64,000 bases of DNA. Origin: a virus. Location: positions 186,001 through 250,000 of IMG/VR virus record IMGVR_UViG_3300044796_000662. One strand, written 5' to 3'. The translations under genes and the position numbers were made by a program. The notes under the pieces were generated by a model, which saw only the letters and a list, made by a program, of their open reading frames with translations, was not told where the DNA came from and made no database searches. Positions 16,362 through 24,228 of the stretch are shown in pieces; position 1 is the first letter of the stretch; each line of letters starts with the position of its first letter.

Positions 16362-16745
16362 TCAGGTTTCGGTGACGATGAGCTGTCCCGTGGGGAACAC
16401 GATCTGGTCGTTGACAAGAACGACGCGAGACGAACTCAGGGAGCTGAAGTAGAGAAGGTTGCCGCCCGACACGGAGTCAAGGAGGCCGAACGCTACAATC
16501 GTACCCCAAGAGCTGCTAGCGATGGGGAAAGAGACCGTCGTAGCGTTGTTCGTCTGCCCGTTGGTGGGAGAGACGAAGGTCACGGTCTGACGAGCGTAGC
16601 TGCCGCCCGTGACCTCAGTGCCCGAGGTGGTCGGTGTGGGGGACACCGTGTAGAGGGCCACGTAGATGGTCGTGGGCGCGACGAATACGCCGTTGAGCAG
16701 CACGTAGTTGAGGACGTTGTTGTCGAGGTACGTGCTCTTCGGCAT
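16362..16745 (-). CDS. Small phage tail-fibre/receptor-type protein (paralogue A)
   Basis: 127 residues. Its pattern is NNVLNYVLLNG, then IYVALYTVSPTPTTSGTEV, YARQTVTF, WGTIVAFGLLDS and LLYFSSL, typical of a widespread family of small tail or fibre-associated phage proteins. It is clearly homologous to the protein at 17641-18051 in every one of these segments. Beta-rich, no catalytic residues. It lies in a cluster of five short fibre-type genes (15748-18051) that may encode parts of one appendage. Confidence 0.65.
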   Translation of the reverse strand: MPKSTYLDNNVLNYVLLNGVFVAPTTIYVALYTVSPTPTTSGTEVTGGSYARQTVTFVSPTNGQTNNATTVSFPIASSSWGTIVAFGLLDSVSGGNLLYFSSLSSSRVVLVNDQIVFPTGQLIVTET

Positions 16746-16749
16746 GGTC

Positions 16750-17145
16750 TTACCGAGGGGGCTTCATAAACGAAGCAACGAGGCCCGGAGTGGGCGTGGA
16801 GAGATTGTTGACCACGTCGTAGTCCTGCGCCTGAATCTGCGGGACTGACGTGTACGTGAGAATCACCCGCCAGTACCCCACGCCGATCGGCCGAAACCGA
16901 ACATTGTAGAACCCAGCGCTGCCCGGGATCTCGTTGAAGTACACGTTGCCAGACGCGACCTGCGCGTCAGGGACAGTCGTGCCATCCACAAGGCCCCACG
17001 GCTGGATAGCGTTGTTGAAGAAGAGCTGAAGGGTGAGCTGGCTTGGCGTCAGACCCGAAAGGCGTGTGAAGCCGTCCGACTGGAAGAAGTCGGGCTGGTC
17101 GATCACCGTCGCGTTGTTCTGAACGATCCTGCCACGCGTGCTCAT
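16750..17145 (-). CDS. Small Ig-like structural protein
   Basis: 131 residues. The segment LTLQLFFNNAIQPWGLVDG ... GFYNVRFRPIGVGYWRVILTY has the strand order of the Ig-like domain found at the N-terminus of the 5986-6903 protein and the C-terminus of the giant protein. Start ATG is three bases after the stop of the 57-residue gene. Probably a small tail or fibre component. No enzymatic motif. Confidence 0.55.
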   Translation of the reverse strand: MSTRGRIVQNNATVIDQPDFFQSDGFTRLSGLTPSQLTLQLFFNNAIQPWGLVDGTTVPDAQVASGNVYFNEIPGSAGFYNVRFRPIGVGYWRVILTYTSVPQIQAQDYDVVNNLSTPTPGLVASFMKPPR

Positions 17146-17148
17146 GGC

Positions 17149-17322
17149 TCACGGCCTCCGCATAGGGCGGAACACAACGACTTCCTCGGGCGCCGGCTGG
17201 TTGGCCAGCTCGGGCGGCGGATGCTTGCGCTTGATGTTGGCCCCAAGAGAGAAGGCCATCGACGCCCGGGTGTCCGTGGAAGCAGTCGCGATGAGGTTGG
17301 CCGAGAGCTGAATCTCGGCCAT
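17149..17322 (-). CDS. Small fibre-cluster protein (57 residues)
   Basis: Short gene of 57 codons starting MAEIQLSANLIATASTDTRA and ending in a Pro/Arg-rich tail (RPMRRP). The ATG follows the upstream stop by one base (TGAGATG), and the stop lies three bases before the next ATG, so it fits the tightly packed cluster with no slack. The Ala/Thr/Ser-rich N-terminus resembles the neighbouring fibre-type repeats. Function unknown. Confidence 0.6.
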   Translation of the reverse strand: MAEIQLSANLIATASTDTRASMAFSLGANIKRKHPPPELANQPAPEEVVVFRPMRRP

Positions 17323-17323
17323 C

Positions 17324-17623
17324 TCAGGTCTTCCGGGTCGGGATGCTGAGCTGCTGCGGGAAGGTGGGCTGGGCGATGACCCGAAGAGGGGTCGCCGTAA
17401 GCACCACAGGCGGAAGCGGAGTCACGTGGTGCGCAACCGACATGAACACCGGCCCAAAGTAGGCTTCTGCCGAGATGTGTGCGATCTCCCCTGCCTTGTC
17501 GGAGAGAGACGCGCCCACGCTGGCGCTCGCAGAAACGGTGGAGTGGAGCGCGAAGTGCTCCGTGGCCCCCGCCGTAACGGTGGCCCCGGCGATGATGGTC
17601 GAGGCGATGAAGTAGGCGGTCAC
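17324..17623 (-). CDS. Small fibre-type protein
   Basis: 99 residues, GTG start behind AAGGG. Beta-repeat N-terminus (IIAGATVTAGATEHFALHST, then VSASASVGASLSDKAG) like other small phage fibre repeats. It is followed by a Pro/Val-rich C-terminus (VTPLPPVVLTATPLRVIAQ). It belongs to the fibre-type cluster 15748-18051 and lies directly downstream of the second tail-fibre paralogue. No catalytic features. Confidence 0.55.
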   Translation of the reverse strand: MTAYFIASTIIAGATVTAGATEHFALHSTVSASASVGASLSDKAGEIAHISAEAYFGPVFMSVAHHVTPLPPVVLTATPLRVIAQPTFPQQLSIPTRKT

Positions 17624-17640
17624 GTGCAGCCCTTACCCGG

Positions 17641-18051
17641 TCACTGCTCAGTGACGGAGAGCGAGGTACCCGCGAAGGAGACCGTGTCTCCGGAGCCGAC
17701 CGTCTTCGAAGACGTCAGGTTGCCGAAGTAGAGGATCGTCGAGTCAGGCGAGCCCGAGGCCGTCGCAGCGTTGCAGATGGCGCACGCCACGATGGTGCCC
17801 CATCCCGCGCCCGTCGCGGTCGGGAACGTGACCGTACCCGAGTTCGAGGTGCTGCCTCCCGAGGGAGCCGAGAACGTCACGGCCGTGCGGGCGTAGCCCG
17901 TACCCGAAGACGTGACCTCAGTGCCCGAGGTGGTCGGCGTCGGAGCGACCGTGTAGAGGGCCACGTAGACCGTCGAGGTGGACGTGTACGTACCGTTGGT
18001 CAGAAGCAACGCGAGCATCGCGTTGTCGAGGATCTGGGACTTGGCGGCCAT
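17641..18051 (-). CDS. Small phage tail-fibre/receptor-type protein (paralogue B)
   Basis: 136 residues, first gene of the small fibre cluster. It shares with 16362-16745 the segments VYVALYTVAPTPTTSGTEV, YARTAVTF, WGTIVACAICNA and ILYFGNL. The ATG has GAAGGA upstream, preceded by a YTTATS motif. The two paralogues lie about 900 bases apart with three other small genes between, so duplication was followed by insertion or rearrangement. A minor tail or receptor-binding accessory role is likely. Confidence 0.65.
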   Translation of the reverse strand: MAAKSQILDNAMLALLLTNGTYTSTSTVYVALYTVAPTPTTSGTEVTSSGTGYARTAVTFSAPSGGSTSNSGTVTFPTATGAGWGTIVACAICNAATASGSPDSTILYFGNLTSSKTVGSGDTVSFAGTSLSVTEQ

Positions 18052-18080
18052 GGTGGTTCCTTCTCTGAGCCAGCGAGCGG

Positions 18081-18086
18081 CATAAA
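18081..18086 (-). promoter_or_regulatory. Candidate YTTATS element
   Basis: Coding strand TTTCTTTTATGCCG, 30 bases upstream of the ATG at 18051, in a 113-base gap that otherwise holds no convincing gene. The only other thing there is a 19-codon TTG frame without a ribosome site. Confidence 0.33.
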
Positions 18087-18164
18087 AGAAAGCGGGCGCT
18101 GCCCAACGTCAGTGGTTGCGAAACTTCGACAGAAGAGCGAGGGTCTGGAGGAGCGACTTGGCGC

Positions 18165-18449
18165 TCAACTCATGTGACAGACCGACTTCAATGACTTAAT
18201 AGCGTTTGCGTAGGGCAGCGCTGCGACTTTTCCCTGGTTGTTGAACCAGGCGGTCTTCAGCTCTTCGATGTTGGAGACCGAAGTGTCGAAGACGAAGAAG
18301 ACGCGCCCGTTTTCTCTGTCCGTGCGCTTCATCTCCACCCCTGCGGTCTGGAGATACGCTGCGAAGTAGAGGTCCGGCGTGCGGAACGTGTTGTCCTCGC
18401 CGGGGGCGAACTTGTGGCCTGGTCTCTGCTGGCTCATCTGATTCCTCAT
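18165..18449 (-). CDS. DUF5659-like small protein
   Basis: 94 residues. TPDLYFAAYLQTAGVEM, GRVFFVFDTS, LKTAWFNNQGKV and a final YANAIKSLKSV match the layout of DUF5659, a short domain of unknown role found in bacteria and phages. I recall this pattern from memory, so it is uncertain. Start ATG at 18449 lies five bases after GGGGGAG, which is one arm of a perfect 11-bp hairpin; an ATG at 18437 behind GAGG is an alternative. This gene may be translated only when the hairpin opens. Confidence 0.55.
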   Translation of the reverse strand: MRNQMSQQRPGHKFAPGEDNTFRTPDLYFAAYLQTAGVEMKRTDRENGRVFFVFDTSVSNIEELKTAWFNNQGKVAALPYANAIKSLKSVCHMS

Positions 18450-18451
18450 CT

Positions 18452-18478
18452 TGGCTCCCCCAAGATCTGGGGGAGCCA
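18452..18478 (-). promoter_or_regulatory. Perfect 11-bp hairpin enclosing the ribosome site
   Basis: TGGCTCCCCCA, a five-base loop, then TGGGGGAGCCA on the coding strand. The 3' arm contains the GGGGGAG ribosome site of the ATG at 18449. No T-run follows, so a simple terminator is unlikely; hiding of the ribosome site is the better reading. Confidence 0.5.
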
Positions 18479-18533
18479 GGAAACGTCTTTCCGATCCGAA
18501 TCTGGGTATGAATCTTTGCGGCCCTGCGGCCGA

Positions 18534-20054
18534 TCAGGTGACGGTGAACGCGATCGGGGCCGACAGGCTCCAAACGAGCGAACCGCTGCTCGTGTCAGGC
18601 AGGAGCGCGTTGGGGTTGAGGATCTTGACGCTCGACGACGAGATGTACGACGTCACGAGGAAGGATCCGTTGTTGCGGGTCGGGTACTCCGAGCCGTTGA
18701 TCGTCAACTGCGAACCGACCGCAGCGGACGTCATGTTCGTGAGGCCCGTCACGGTGACGTAGGTCCCGTCGAAGGACGAGAGCGTCGCCGCCGCACCGTA
18801 GACGGTGTTTGCCAGCGTGGTGAACCGCAGCTCCACCGTGGAGCCCGCGACGCCGAGCGCCGTGCCCGCGGAAGCAGGAACCGCAGGGAACGGGTGACCG
18901 GGCGGGTTCACCAGGAGCAGCGAAGCCGGGATGACGATCGAGGTCGGGGTGACCGAACCCTGAGTGCCGCCCGTCAACGTGTGGTTGATGAGCTTCTGCG
19001 ACAGCGTGACGGACGGAGCCTTGAGGCCGGGTCCGGGGCTCACGCCGGTCACGATGACCTTCGTGGAGTCGAAGTACTCGGTGACGCCGAGACCGACGCC
19101 CGTGATGGTGATGTCACCCGCGTTCGGCGTGTTGTGCACGGCGCCCGTGATCTCGGGGAACGCGAACGTGTAGGCCGTGTGGCCGTCGTTCTGCACCACC
19201 TGGATCGCCGGACCGTAGGCCGGAAGCGGGATGAGACGCGGGTTGGGGTTGAAGGACGAGCGCAGGAAGCCCGCGAGGTTGCCGATCGCGAAGCTCTTCT
19301 GGGCCACGTCCGTCTCGTTGAACTGCGGCGCGATGAGGTTCGCGATGTTCTGAGCGGCCGGAGCAGCTCCGAGGGTCGAAGTGATGGTCGCGGCGCGAAC
19401 GTCGATCGCACCCGTTGCCGGGGGGACCTGAACAGGGTTCAGGGCCGTGATGATGGCCGTCGCCGAGGGCATCGTGAAGTTCGCACCGCTCGTAGAGAAG
19501 CCGAGCGTAGCGTTGGCCGTCGAACCGTTGCCGTTCGTGTCCAGCCCGATGTACGACCCTACGCCAGGGACAGTGCTCTGAAGAACGAGCAGGGTGCCCG
19601 TGCTGTCCTGAGTCGCCGTGACCCCGACCCCCGCCGTCTTGAGGGCTGCGTTCACAGCCGCCAGAAGCGTGGTCATGGTGGCGTAGACGCCGTTGGCAAT
19701 CGTGGCCGCCACGAACGACCCCGTGGAGGTGTTCTTGACGCGGAGCACGTTGTTCGGGCTGCCGCTGCTCACGATGGTGACAGAGAAGGACACCGCCGTG
19801 CCTTCGATGCCTGCCGGCACGCCACCCGCGCCGAACTTTCCGGCCGGGATGGGGATCGTGATCGCCGGAGCCCCGTCAGGGGTGTCCGACGAGTACACGC
19901 CGGCGAGGAAGTTGGTGATCGCCGTGGCGTTCGGACGCGAGATGTAGCGCGTCTGAGTGACGGGATCGACCGGGAAGTTGGACTGGCTGGTGGGCTCCAG
20001 GTCGGACAAAAAGACCGGACCCGGCAGATCTCCGCGAATGACTCCGACGCGCAT
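18534..20054 (-). CDS. Large beta-rich virion protein
   Basis: 506 residues, ATG with GGAG six bases away. Ser/Thr/Gly/Val-rich throughout, with many strands of the type AVSFSVTIVSSG, TSIVIPASLLLVN and TVELRFTTLANTV. A section near 100-190 (TIANGVYATMTTLLAAVNAAL) looks like a fibre or baseplate insertion module. No enzyme motif, signal or membrane segment. Composition and place between fibre-type genes argue for a major tail, fibre or appendage component. I cannot assign a family. Confidence 0.55.
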   Translation of the reverse strand: MRVGVIRGDLPGPVFLSDLEPTSQSNFPVDPVTQTRYISRPNATAITNFLAGVYSSDTPDGAPAITIPIPAGKFGAGGVPAGIEGTAVSFSVTIVSSGSPNNVLRVKNTSTGSFVAATIANGVYATMTTLLAAVNAALKTAGVGVTATQDSTGTLLVLQSTVPGVGSYIGLDTNGNGSTANATLGFSTSGANFTMPSATAIITALNPVQVPPATGAIDVRAATITSTLGAAPAAQNIANLIAPQFNETDVAQKSFAIGNLAGFLRSSFNPNPRLIPLPAYGPAIQVVQNDGHTAYTFAFPEITGAVHNTPNAGDITITGVGLGVTEYFDSTKVIVTGVSPGPGLKAPSVTLSQKLINHTLTGGTQGSVTPTSIVIPASLLLVNPPGHPFPAVPASAGTALGVAGSTVELRFTTLANTVYGAAATLSSFDGTYVTVTGLTNMTSAAVGSQLTINGSEYPTRNNGSFLVTSYISSSSVKILNPNALLPDTSSGSLVWSLSAPIAFTVT

Positions 20055-20071
20055 GTCAGGCTCCGTTTTCC

Positions 20072-20437
20072 TCAGGTGGTTGAACCAAGCTGACCCCGAA
20101 GGAGATCGAACTTGAGAAGTCGAAGGATCGCCCCGTAGTCCGAGTAGAACTGCGTGACCGCTTGGATGAACCGAAGCTGATCCGCCTTCCAGGTGAAGGT
20201 TGCCGTGCGCAAGTCGAGGCGCATGCGGCGAAGAAACTTGATGTATCGGTCACGACGATCGAGCTTGTCCAGCTCCGGCTCTGCTTCTGAGAGATGCTCG
20301 AAACGATGTTCGAGGTCGTGGATGAGCACCCGCACCTGCGCGCCCATGAGGAGGTTCCTTGGGCGCCAGCGGTTCTCGATCTGCATGAAGGCATCGCCTT
20401 CACGATCGATGAGCTGTCGGAGGAGCGGGAAGTCCAC
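20072..20437 (-). CDS. Hypothetical helical basic protein
   Basis: 121 residues, GTG start five bases after the previous stop and without a ribosome site, so translation probably depends on coupling. All-helical and rich in Arg, Leu and Asp (ELDKLDRRDRYIKFLRRMRL). It contrasts sharply with the beta-rich neighbours. Possibly a tail-assembly or adaptor protein; no family recognised. An overlapping frame (20056-20445) is also open but has a Ser/Arg composition typical of an out-of-frame reading. Confidence 0.55.
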   Translation of the reverse strand: MDFPLLRQLIDREGDAFMQIENRWRPRNLLMGAQVRVLIHDLEHRFEHLSEAEPELDKLDRRDRYIKFLRRMRLDLRTATFTWKADQLRFIQAVTQFYSDYGAILRLLKFDLLRGQLGSTT

Positions 20438-20444
20438 GTCATCA

Positions 20445-21062
20445 TCAGGTCAGGGTGAAGGTGTTGCTGTTCTGCTCGTTGGCGTTGACGACCACGGTGT
20501 TGCCGGCAACCGTTGCCTGCCCCGTGAAGAGGGCAGCGGGGATGGTGATGGAGGTAGCCGTCACCGTGCCGCCTCCCCCGATGATCGCGGCCTGCGTGAA
20601 GACAGCCGGCGAAGGGGTGGTGCCCGCCGAACCCTTGGCGAAGGTCACGGTCGTGGTGTCCGGAGAGACCGAAGTGAGGGTCGTCCCAGTGACCGTGACC
20701 GGGCTCGCGCCGTGGACACAGGCCGTGACCACCGGAGCCGCGATCGATGCGGACGTGATGGTCGTCACCGTGATCAGCCCCGCCTGCTGGAGCTTGTAGA
20801 TCTTGCCGGTGCCCGCAGACATCGTGATGCGGGGGGTCTGGTTGACGTTGATGTACCCCTGCGTGCCCGAGTACCCGTACGCCTTGCGGGTGTACGGGAC
20901 GTAGCAGGACTGCTTGTCAGCGCCCGCAGCGCCGTTGCGCTTGAATGCCTTCTTGTCGGCCTGGGACCCGAGGCGATAGACTTCCTTGTTGGGAAGCCCG
21001 TCGTCGATGTCATCGACCAGCAGGGCACCTACCACGGTCTGGTTGTGAATGAGACGCAGCAT
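20445..21062 (-). CDS. Beta-rich structural protein
   Basis: 205 residues, ATG behind GGGAG. Residues 1-80 contain charged and aromatic segments (LVDDIDDGLPNKEVYRLGSQ, AYGYSGTQGYINVNQ), and the remainder is a Thr/Val/Ala-rich repeat-like beta region (VTTITSASIAAPVVTACVHG, TSITIPAALFTGQATVAGNT). The TSITIPAALF segment resembles TSIVIPASLL in the 506-residue neighbour, suggesting a shared structural module. Likely tail or appendage component. Confidence 0.55.
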   Translation of the reverse strand: MLRLIHNQTVVGALLVDDIDDGLPNKEVYRLGSQADKKAFKRNGAAGADKQSCYVPYTRKAYGYSGTQGYINVNQTPRITMSAGTGKIYKLQQAGLITVTTITSASIAAPVVTACVHGASPVTVTGTTLTSVSPDTTTVTFAKGSAGTTPSPAVFTQAAIIGGGGTVTATSITIPAALFTGQATVAGNTVVVNANEQNSNTFTLT

Positions 21063-21101
21063 TGTCGCTCCCTACGGTGGTCCGTTCGATCTTGATCGAC
21101 G

Positions 21102-21107
21102 CATAAG
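21102..21107 (-). promoter_or_regulatory. Candidate YTTATS element
   Basis: Coding strand TTCCTTCTTATGCG, 39 bases upstream of the ATG at 21062. Confidence 0.33.
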
Positions 21108-21123
21108 AAGGAAAACGAGAGGA

Positions 21124-21151
21124 ACCCGGTGAGTTTGGATTACTACCGGGT
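21124..21151 (-). terminator. Possible weak terminator hairpin
   Basis: ACCCGGT ... ACCGGGT on the coding strand (7-bp stem, 14-base loop) followed by TCCTCTCGTTTTCC, just after the stop at 21159. The long loop and interrupted T-run make this a weak call. Confidence 0.3.
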
Positions 21152-21158
21152 GCGAGCT

Positions 21159-21818
21159 TTACCTCGGGTTGGCCAGTGTGCAGGTCGCCGAGAAGTTCAC
21201 CGCACCACCCCCGCCACGAACCCAGAGGCTCCCCTGGACGCCCCAGAGCGTCTGATAGCCCGCGAACCCGAGCTTCGGGCCGACTTCCACTTCGGGTCCA
21301 CCCGCCTCGGTCGAGACGTAGAGGGTGTTGGTCCCGTCGTTGTTGGTGATCTGGAAGTTCTGCATCAAGCGAGGCAGATCGATCTGAAGCGAGTTCGCCG
21401 AGGCCGCTCCGCTCGGGGCGTTGCCCTGGATGGTCACGATCCCGATGCCGTGGTTGGCGCTGTCGGGAAGTACGAGCGTGGGGGCGCCCACGAGCGTCTC
21501 GGACCCTCCGGTGACCTGCGCAAACTGGAGCCAGAACGAGCTGGTATCCGTGATGCCGAAGGTCGCCGGGTTGAACACGATGCGGATGTTCCGGCCGCCA
21601 TTGCTCGCCGTGCCGCCCATAGGCTGCGCATCCACCACATTGGGGTTGATGCCGGGGTCAAGGTAGCCGACATTCGAGGACGTCAGGAACGTCGTGAACG
21701 ATCCCGAGTCGAAGTTGGCCGCCCACTTGAGGCGATAGCCGGTGACGCCATATGCGAACGGCGTCTGGATGTCCACGTAGTTTGGACGCCTGCGGATCAT
21801 ACCGAAGAGCCGGTTCAT
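21159..21818 (-). CDS. Beta-sandwich virion protein
   Basis: 219 residues from the ATG at 21818, which overlaps the upstream stop and has GAAGGGA upstream; a GTG at 21821 is an alternative. The first 15 residues are basic. The rest is beta-rich, with SFWLQFAQVTGGSE, NHGIGIVTIQGNAP and a final ALWVRGGG-type strand. Asn, Gly and Thr content is high and no catalytic motif is visible. Probably a virion surface or fibre component. Confidence 0.55.
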   Translation of the reverse strand: MNRLFGMIRRRPNYVDIQTPFAYGVTGYRLKWAANFDSGSFTTFLTSSNVGYLDPGINPNVVDAQPMGGTASNGGRNIRIVFNPATFGITDTSSFWLQFAQVTGGSETLVGAPTLVLPDSANHGIGIVTIQGNAPSGAASANSLQIDLPRLMQNFQITNNDGTNTLYVSTEAGGPEVEVGPKLGFAGYQTLWGVQGSLWVRGGGGAVNFSATCTLANPR

Positions 21819-22246
21819 CACTTGGTCCCTTCTACAAGCGGATCATACGTTTGAGCGACCAGCTTCGCGGCGCTCTCCCCCAGGGTCTTTGAGGTCTCCA
21901 CCCGGGCGAACTCCCGGGCGTCCTTCCAGGTCCCAGTCTCGATGCCCTGGTAGTTGGCCTGGAGCTTGGGCTTGAACACATGGTCCCGCTCCCGACGCGC
22001 CATGACCTCACGGTGACGTGCGCGCCAAGCGTTCTCCTTCATGGCCTTGCTCTGCCAACCGCCAGACTCCCCGTCCTTCATGACGAACTGCACGCTGCTC
22101 GGATCGAAGAGGATCTGGCAGTGGGCGTCGCACTTGTTGCAGACGAGGTTCTTGGCACCCTTCTGGATGTCGTCGTAGTCGGCAAACGAGAGGCGAAGGT
22201 CGCCCGCGTCACCGCAGCCCAGGCATTGTGTCGTATAGACCGGCAT
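21818..22246 (-). CDS. FmdB-type zinc-ribbon protein
   Basis: 142 residues. The N-terminus has CLGCG, then about 24 residues later CNKCDAHC, matching the CxxC...CxxC zinc ribbon of FmdB-like proteins, which also begin M-P-x-Y. The C-terminal half is helical and Arg/Lys/Glu-rich (NAWRARHREVMARRERDHVF). FmdB-type proteins are poorly understood and often called regulatory. Here it lies in a virion operon beside a second zinc protein (SWIM), so nucleic-acid or assembly roles are both open. Confidence 0.6.
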   Translation of the reverse strand: MPVYTTQCLGCGDAGDLRLSFADYDDIQKGAKNLVCNKCDAHCQILFDPSSVQFVMKDGESGGWQSKAMKENAWRARHREVMARRERDHVFKPKLQANYQGIETGTWKDAREFARVETSKTLGESAAKLVAQTYDPLVEGTK

Positions 22247-22249
22247 CGT

Positions 22250-23143
22250 TCATTCCTTCGATTTGGGTTTGGATTTCGGGAGCTGCCACTTCTGAATCGT
22301 CCGTAGAACGGCCGCCACGTGCTTGCAGACGCGGTTCTGACCCTCAGGGTCCCGAATGACGGGCTCAGAGGCCGTTCCGCGGGGCTTGCCGTTGATGTAC
22401 CCCTCGCCCTTCGACCAGTGCTCCGGACCGAGCCACCGCCAGGCTGGGCACGAGCAGGCGAGGTGCAGGTCCATCTTCGTGACCTTCACGGCCTTGCCGC
22501 GCTCCGCCATGAGCTTGACGGCTCGGGGTCCGTTGCCGCAGTTCACGGCGAAGATCCAGCGCATGTTCGGGATGTCAGCGCGCTTGAGGTCCACGCTGCA
22601 CGAGTGCGAACGCTCGATGAACTTGGGGTTCAACCCCTCCTCGATGGCGTCCATCCGGGTTGCCACTCGGATGCCATGGCCGGTCTCTGCGGGAACAACC
22701 AGCTCGTGAGCTGTTCGGAGCAGATGAGCTTCGACCACATAAGCGACTGAGGCGTAGTGCTTGTGCTTCCGGTCATCACGGTAGGGGTAGTCCGTGACCG
22801 TGGGGTCGCCTTTCGGACGGCCGCCAGGACCCGTGTACGTGGGCTTGAAGTCCTCGTGATGCGGCCGATCCCCCTCGGGGTCATCCTGGGGCTTGGCCAG
22901 GTCGTCCGGACCGTCCTTGCGGTAGATGGACCCCGGCTCGGCCTTGTCGAACTCCCGGATGTCACCCTCAGGCTTGTTGAAGGTGCTCGTGCCCGGGATG
23001 TCCTTGTCCAGCGAGCGCCCCTTGTCAGAGGGACCGCCGCCTGGAAGACCCGACTCCGCCACGGACGGGGGCATCCGCTTCTGACCGTAGGCTGGTCGAG
23101 AAACGAGAGGCTGCGTCAACGTAGCGGAGCGGTCCTCTCCCAT
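22250..23143 (-). CDS. SWIM zinc-finger protein
   Basis: 297 residues. The C-terminal region holds LACSCPAWRW, then after about 38 residues NRVCKHVAAVL: the CxC-x(n)-CxH signature of a SWIM finger. SWIM domains bind DNA or protein. The insert between the ligand pairs (KGEGYINGKPRGTASEPV) is longer than usual. Residues 1-130 are disordered, Pro/Asp/Lys-rich, and contain EFDKAEPGSIYR, a motif shared with the 48430-50178 protein. The middle part (YVVEAHLLRTAHELVV) is helical. No ribosome site at the ATG; coupling from the previous gene is likely. Confidence 0.65.
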   Translation of the reverse strand: MGEDRSATLTQPLVSRPAYGQKRMPPSVAESGLPGGGPSDKGRSLDKDIPGTSTFNKPEGDIREFDKAEPGSIYRKDGPDDLAKPQDDPEGDRPHHEDFKPTYTGPGGRPKGDPTVTDYPYRDDRKHKHYASVAYVVEAHLLRTAHELVVPAETGHGIRVATRMDAIEEGLNPKFIERSHSCSVDLKRADIPNMRWIFAVNCGNGPRAVKLMAERGKAVKVTKMDLHLACSCPAWRWLGPEHWSKGEGYINGKPRGTASEPVIRDPEGQNRVCKHVAAVLRTIQKWQLPKSKPKSKE

Positions 23144-23146
23144 ACG

Positions 23147-24196
23147 TCACTTGTGCTGGTTCTTGACGACGTCCTTGTTCTTCTCCCAGTGATCCGCCGC
23201 CTCTTCGAGCTGCGCGTCCGTCATGGCAGGGTTCGCGTCCTTGAAACCCTTCATGACGTCCTCACGGGACGAAGCCTGCTGGTAGATGGCCGCCGCCACC
23301 TGAGCGCCGACTTGCTGCATCTGCTGCTGCGACTGTTGCTGCATCGGCTGGATCTGGTCCGCGATGACGTTGCGGAGCATGTTCGCGAGCGCGAGACGGC
23401 TCGGAGCCTTGCCCTCTTGGGGGTTGAGCAGGCCGGCAGCGACCTCACGAAAAACCGCAGCGGCCTTTGCTGCCGGAACCGAGGCGCGCTTGGTGTTGCC
23501 TTCGAGGGCGCCAAGCAGGGCCACGACGCGGTTCATCGGAACCTTGCCCGTACCTTCGGTCTGCGCCGCGAGGGCGAGGAACTGTTCAGCAGCTTGCTTC
23601 GGAGTCATCATCGGAGTGCCCTTTCCAGTTGAAATAGGGGTGTCACCCCCAGCGGTTTTCGCAGCACCAACATCGGTGCCCTCACTCATGTCCTTCGGCT
23701 CGCCCTCGACGAGGCGGCGAACCCCCACGGTCGGCTCCGTGCCGGCCCACTCCGAAGAGCGGCGCTTCAAATAGCGAAGGCGAACGTCCTGGAGCGCATC
23801 CTCCAGCTCGTCCGCCTTCTCCGGCTTGAGCGTGTCCTTGATCTCTTCGTAGTCGAGACGGGCGGCAGCGAGCGCGGATGCGTCGAGCGCCTTCTCCATC
23901 TTGAAGAGGGCATCGGGGATGCCGTGGATCAGGTGGGCGGCAACCTCGAAGAAGTGGTCCCGTTGAGGGGACTTCTCGATGAGATCGGTCGCCTCCTTGA
24001 CGTACTTCTTGAGCTGGGCGCAGCGCAAACGCGCATCCCCCAACTCCTCCAAGAGGTAGACCGTGATTCCGGCCGCGACCTTGTCAGCGGCGGCCTTGTC
24101 CACCCCGTGGGCGACGAGGTACGAGGCAAGACGGGCAGGCAACGTGGTGCTGCCTGCCGCTGTCTTGTTCATGCAACGCTCGATGTCGTAGGGCAC
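23147..24196 (-). CDS. Hypothetical helical virion/assembly protein
   Basis: 349 residues, GTG start behind GAGAGG. Mostly helical: an N-terminal segment LPARLASYLVAHGVDKAAAD, a charged middle (LRYLKRRSSEW), and a Gln-rich helix MQQQSQQQMQQVGAQVAAAI near 280. It ends DVVKNQHK. No known domain. The Gln-rich helix recalls the scaffold candidate at 29792-31153. The ribosome site lies in one arm of a 7-bp hairpin (24203-24223). Confidence 0.55.
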   Translation of the reverse strand: MPYDIERCMNKTAAGSTTLPARLASYLVAHGVDKAAADKVAAGITVYLLEELGDARLRCAQLKKYVKEATDLIEKSPQRDHFFEVAAHLIHGIPDALFKMEKALDASALAAARLDYEEIKDTLKPEKADELEDALQDVRLRYLKRRSSEWAGTEPTVGVRRLVEGEPKDMSEGTDVGAAKTAGGDTPISTGKGTPMMTPKQAAEQFLALAAQTEGTGKVPMNRVVALLGALEGNTKRASVPAAKAAAVFREVAAGLLNPQEGKAPSRLALANMLRNVIADQIQPMQQQSQQQMQQVGAQVAAAIYQQASSREDVMKGFKDANPAMTDAQLEEAADHWEKNKDVVKNQHK

Positions 24197-24202
24197 CGCA
24201 GA

Positions 24203-24223
24203 CCTCTCCCGTTCACGGAGAGG
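24203..24223 (-). promoter_or_regulatory. Hairpin enclosing ribosome site
   Basis: CCTCTCC ... GGAGAGG on the coding strand, 7-bp stem with a 7-base loop. The 3' arm is the GAGAGG ribosome site for the GTG at 24196. Confidence 0.4.
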
Positions 24224-24228
24224 GAGCT

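Noticed and set aside
18101-18164. 19-codon TTG reading frame between two small genes
   Set aside because: Too short, no ribosome site, no recognisable sequence.
20056-20445. Overlapping minus frame starting MMTWTS
   Set aside because: Ser/Arg-rich out-of-frame reading; the frame from the GTG at 20437 gives a coherent charged helical protein.
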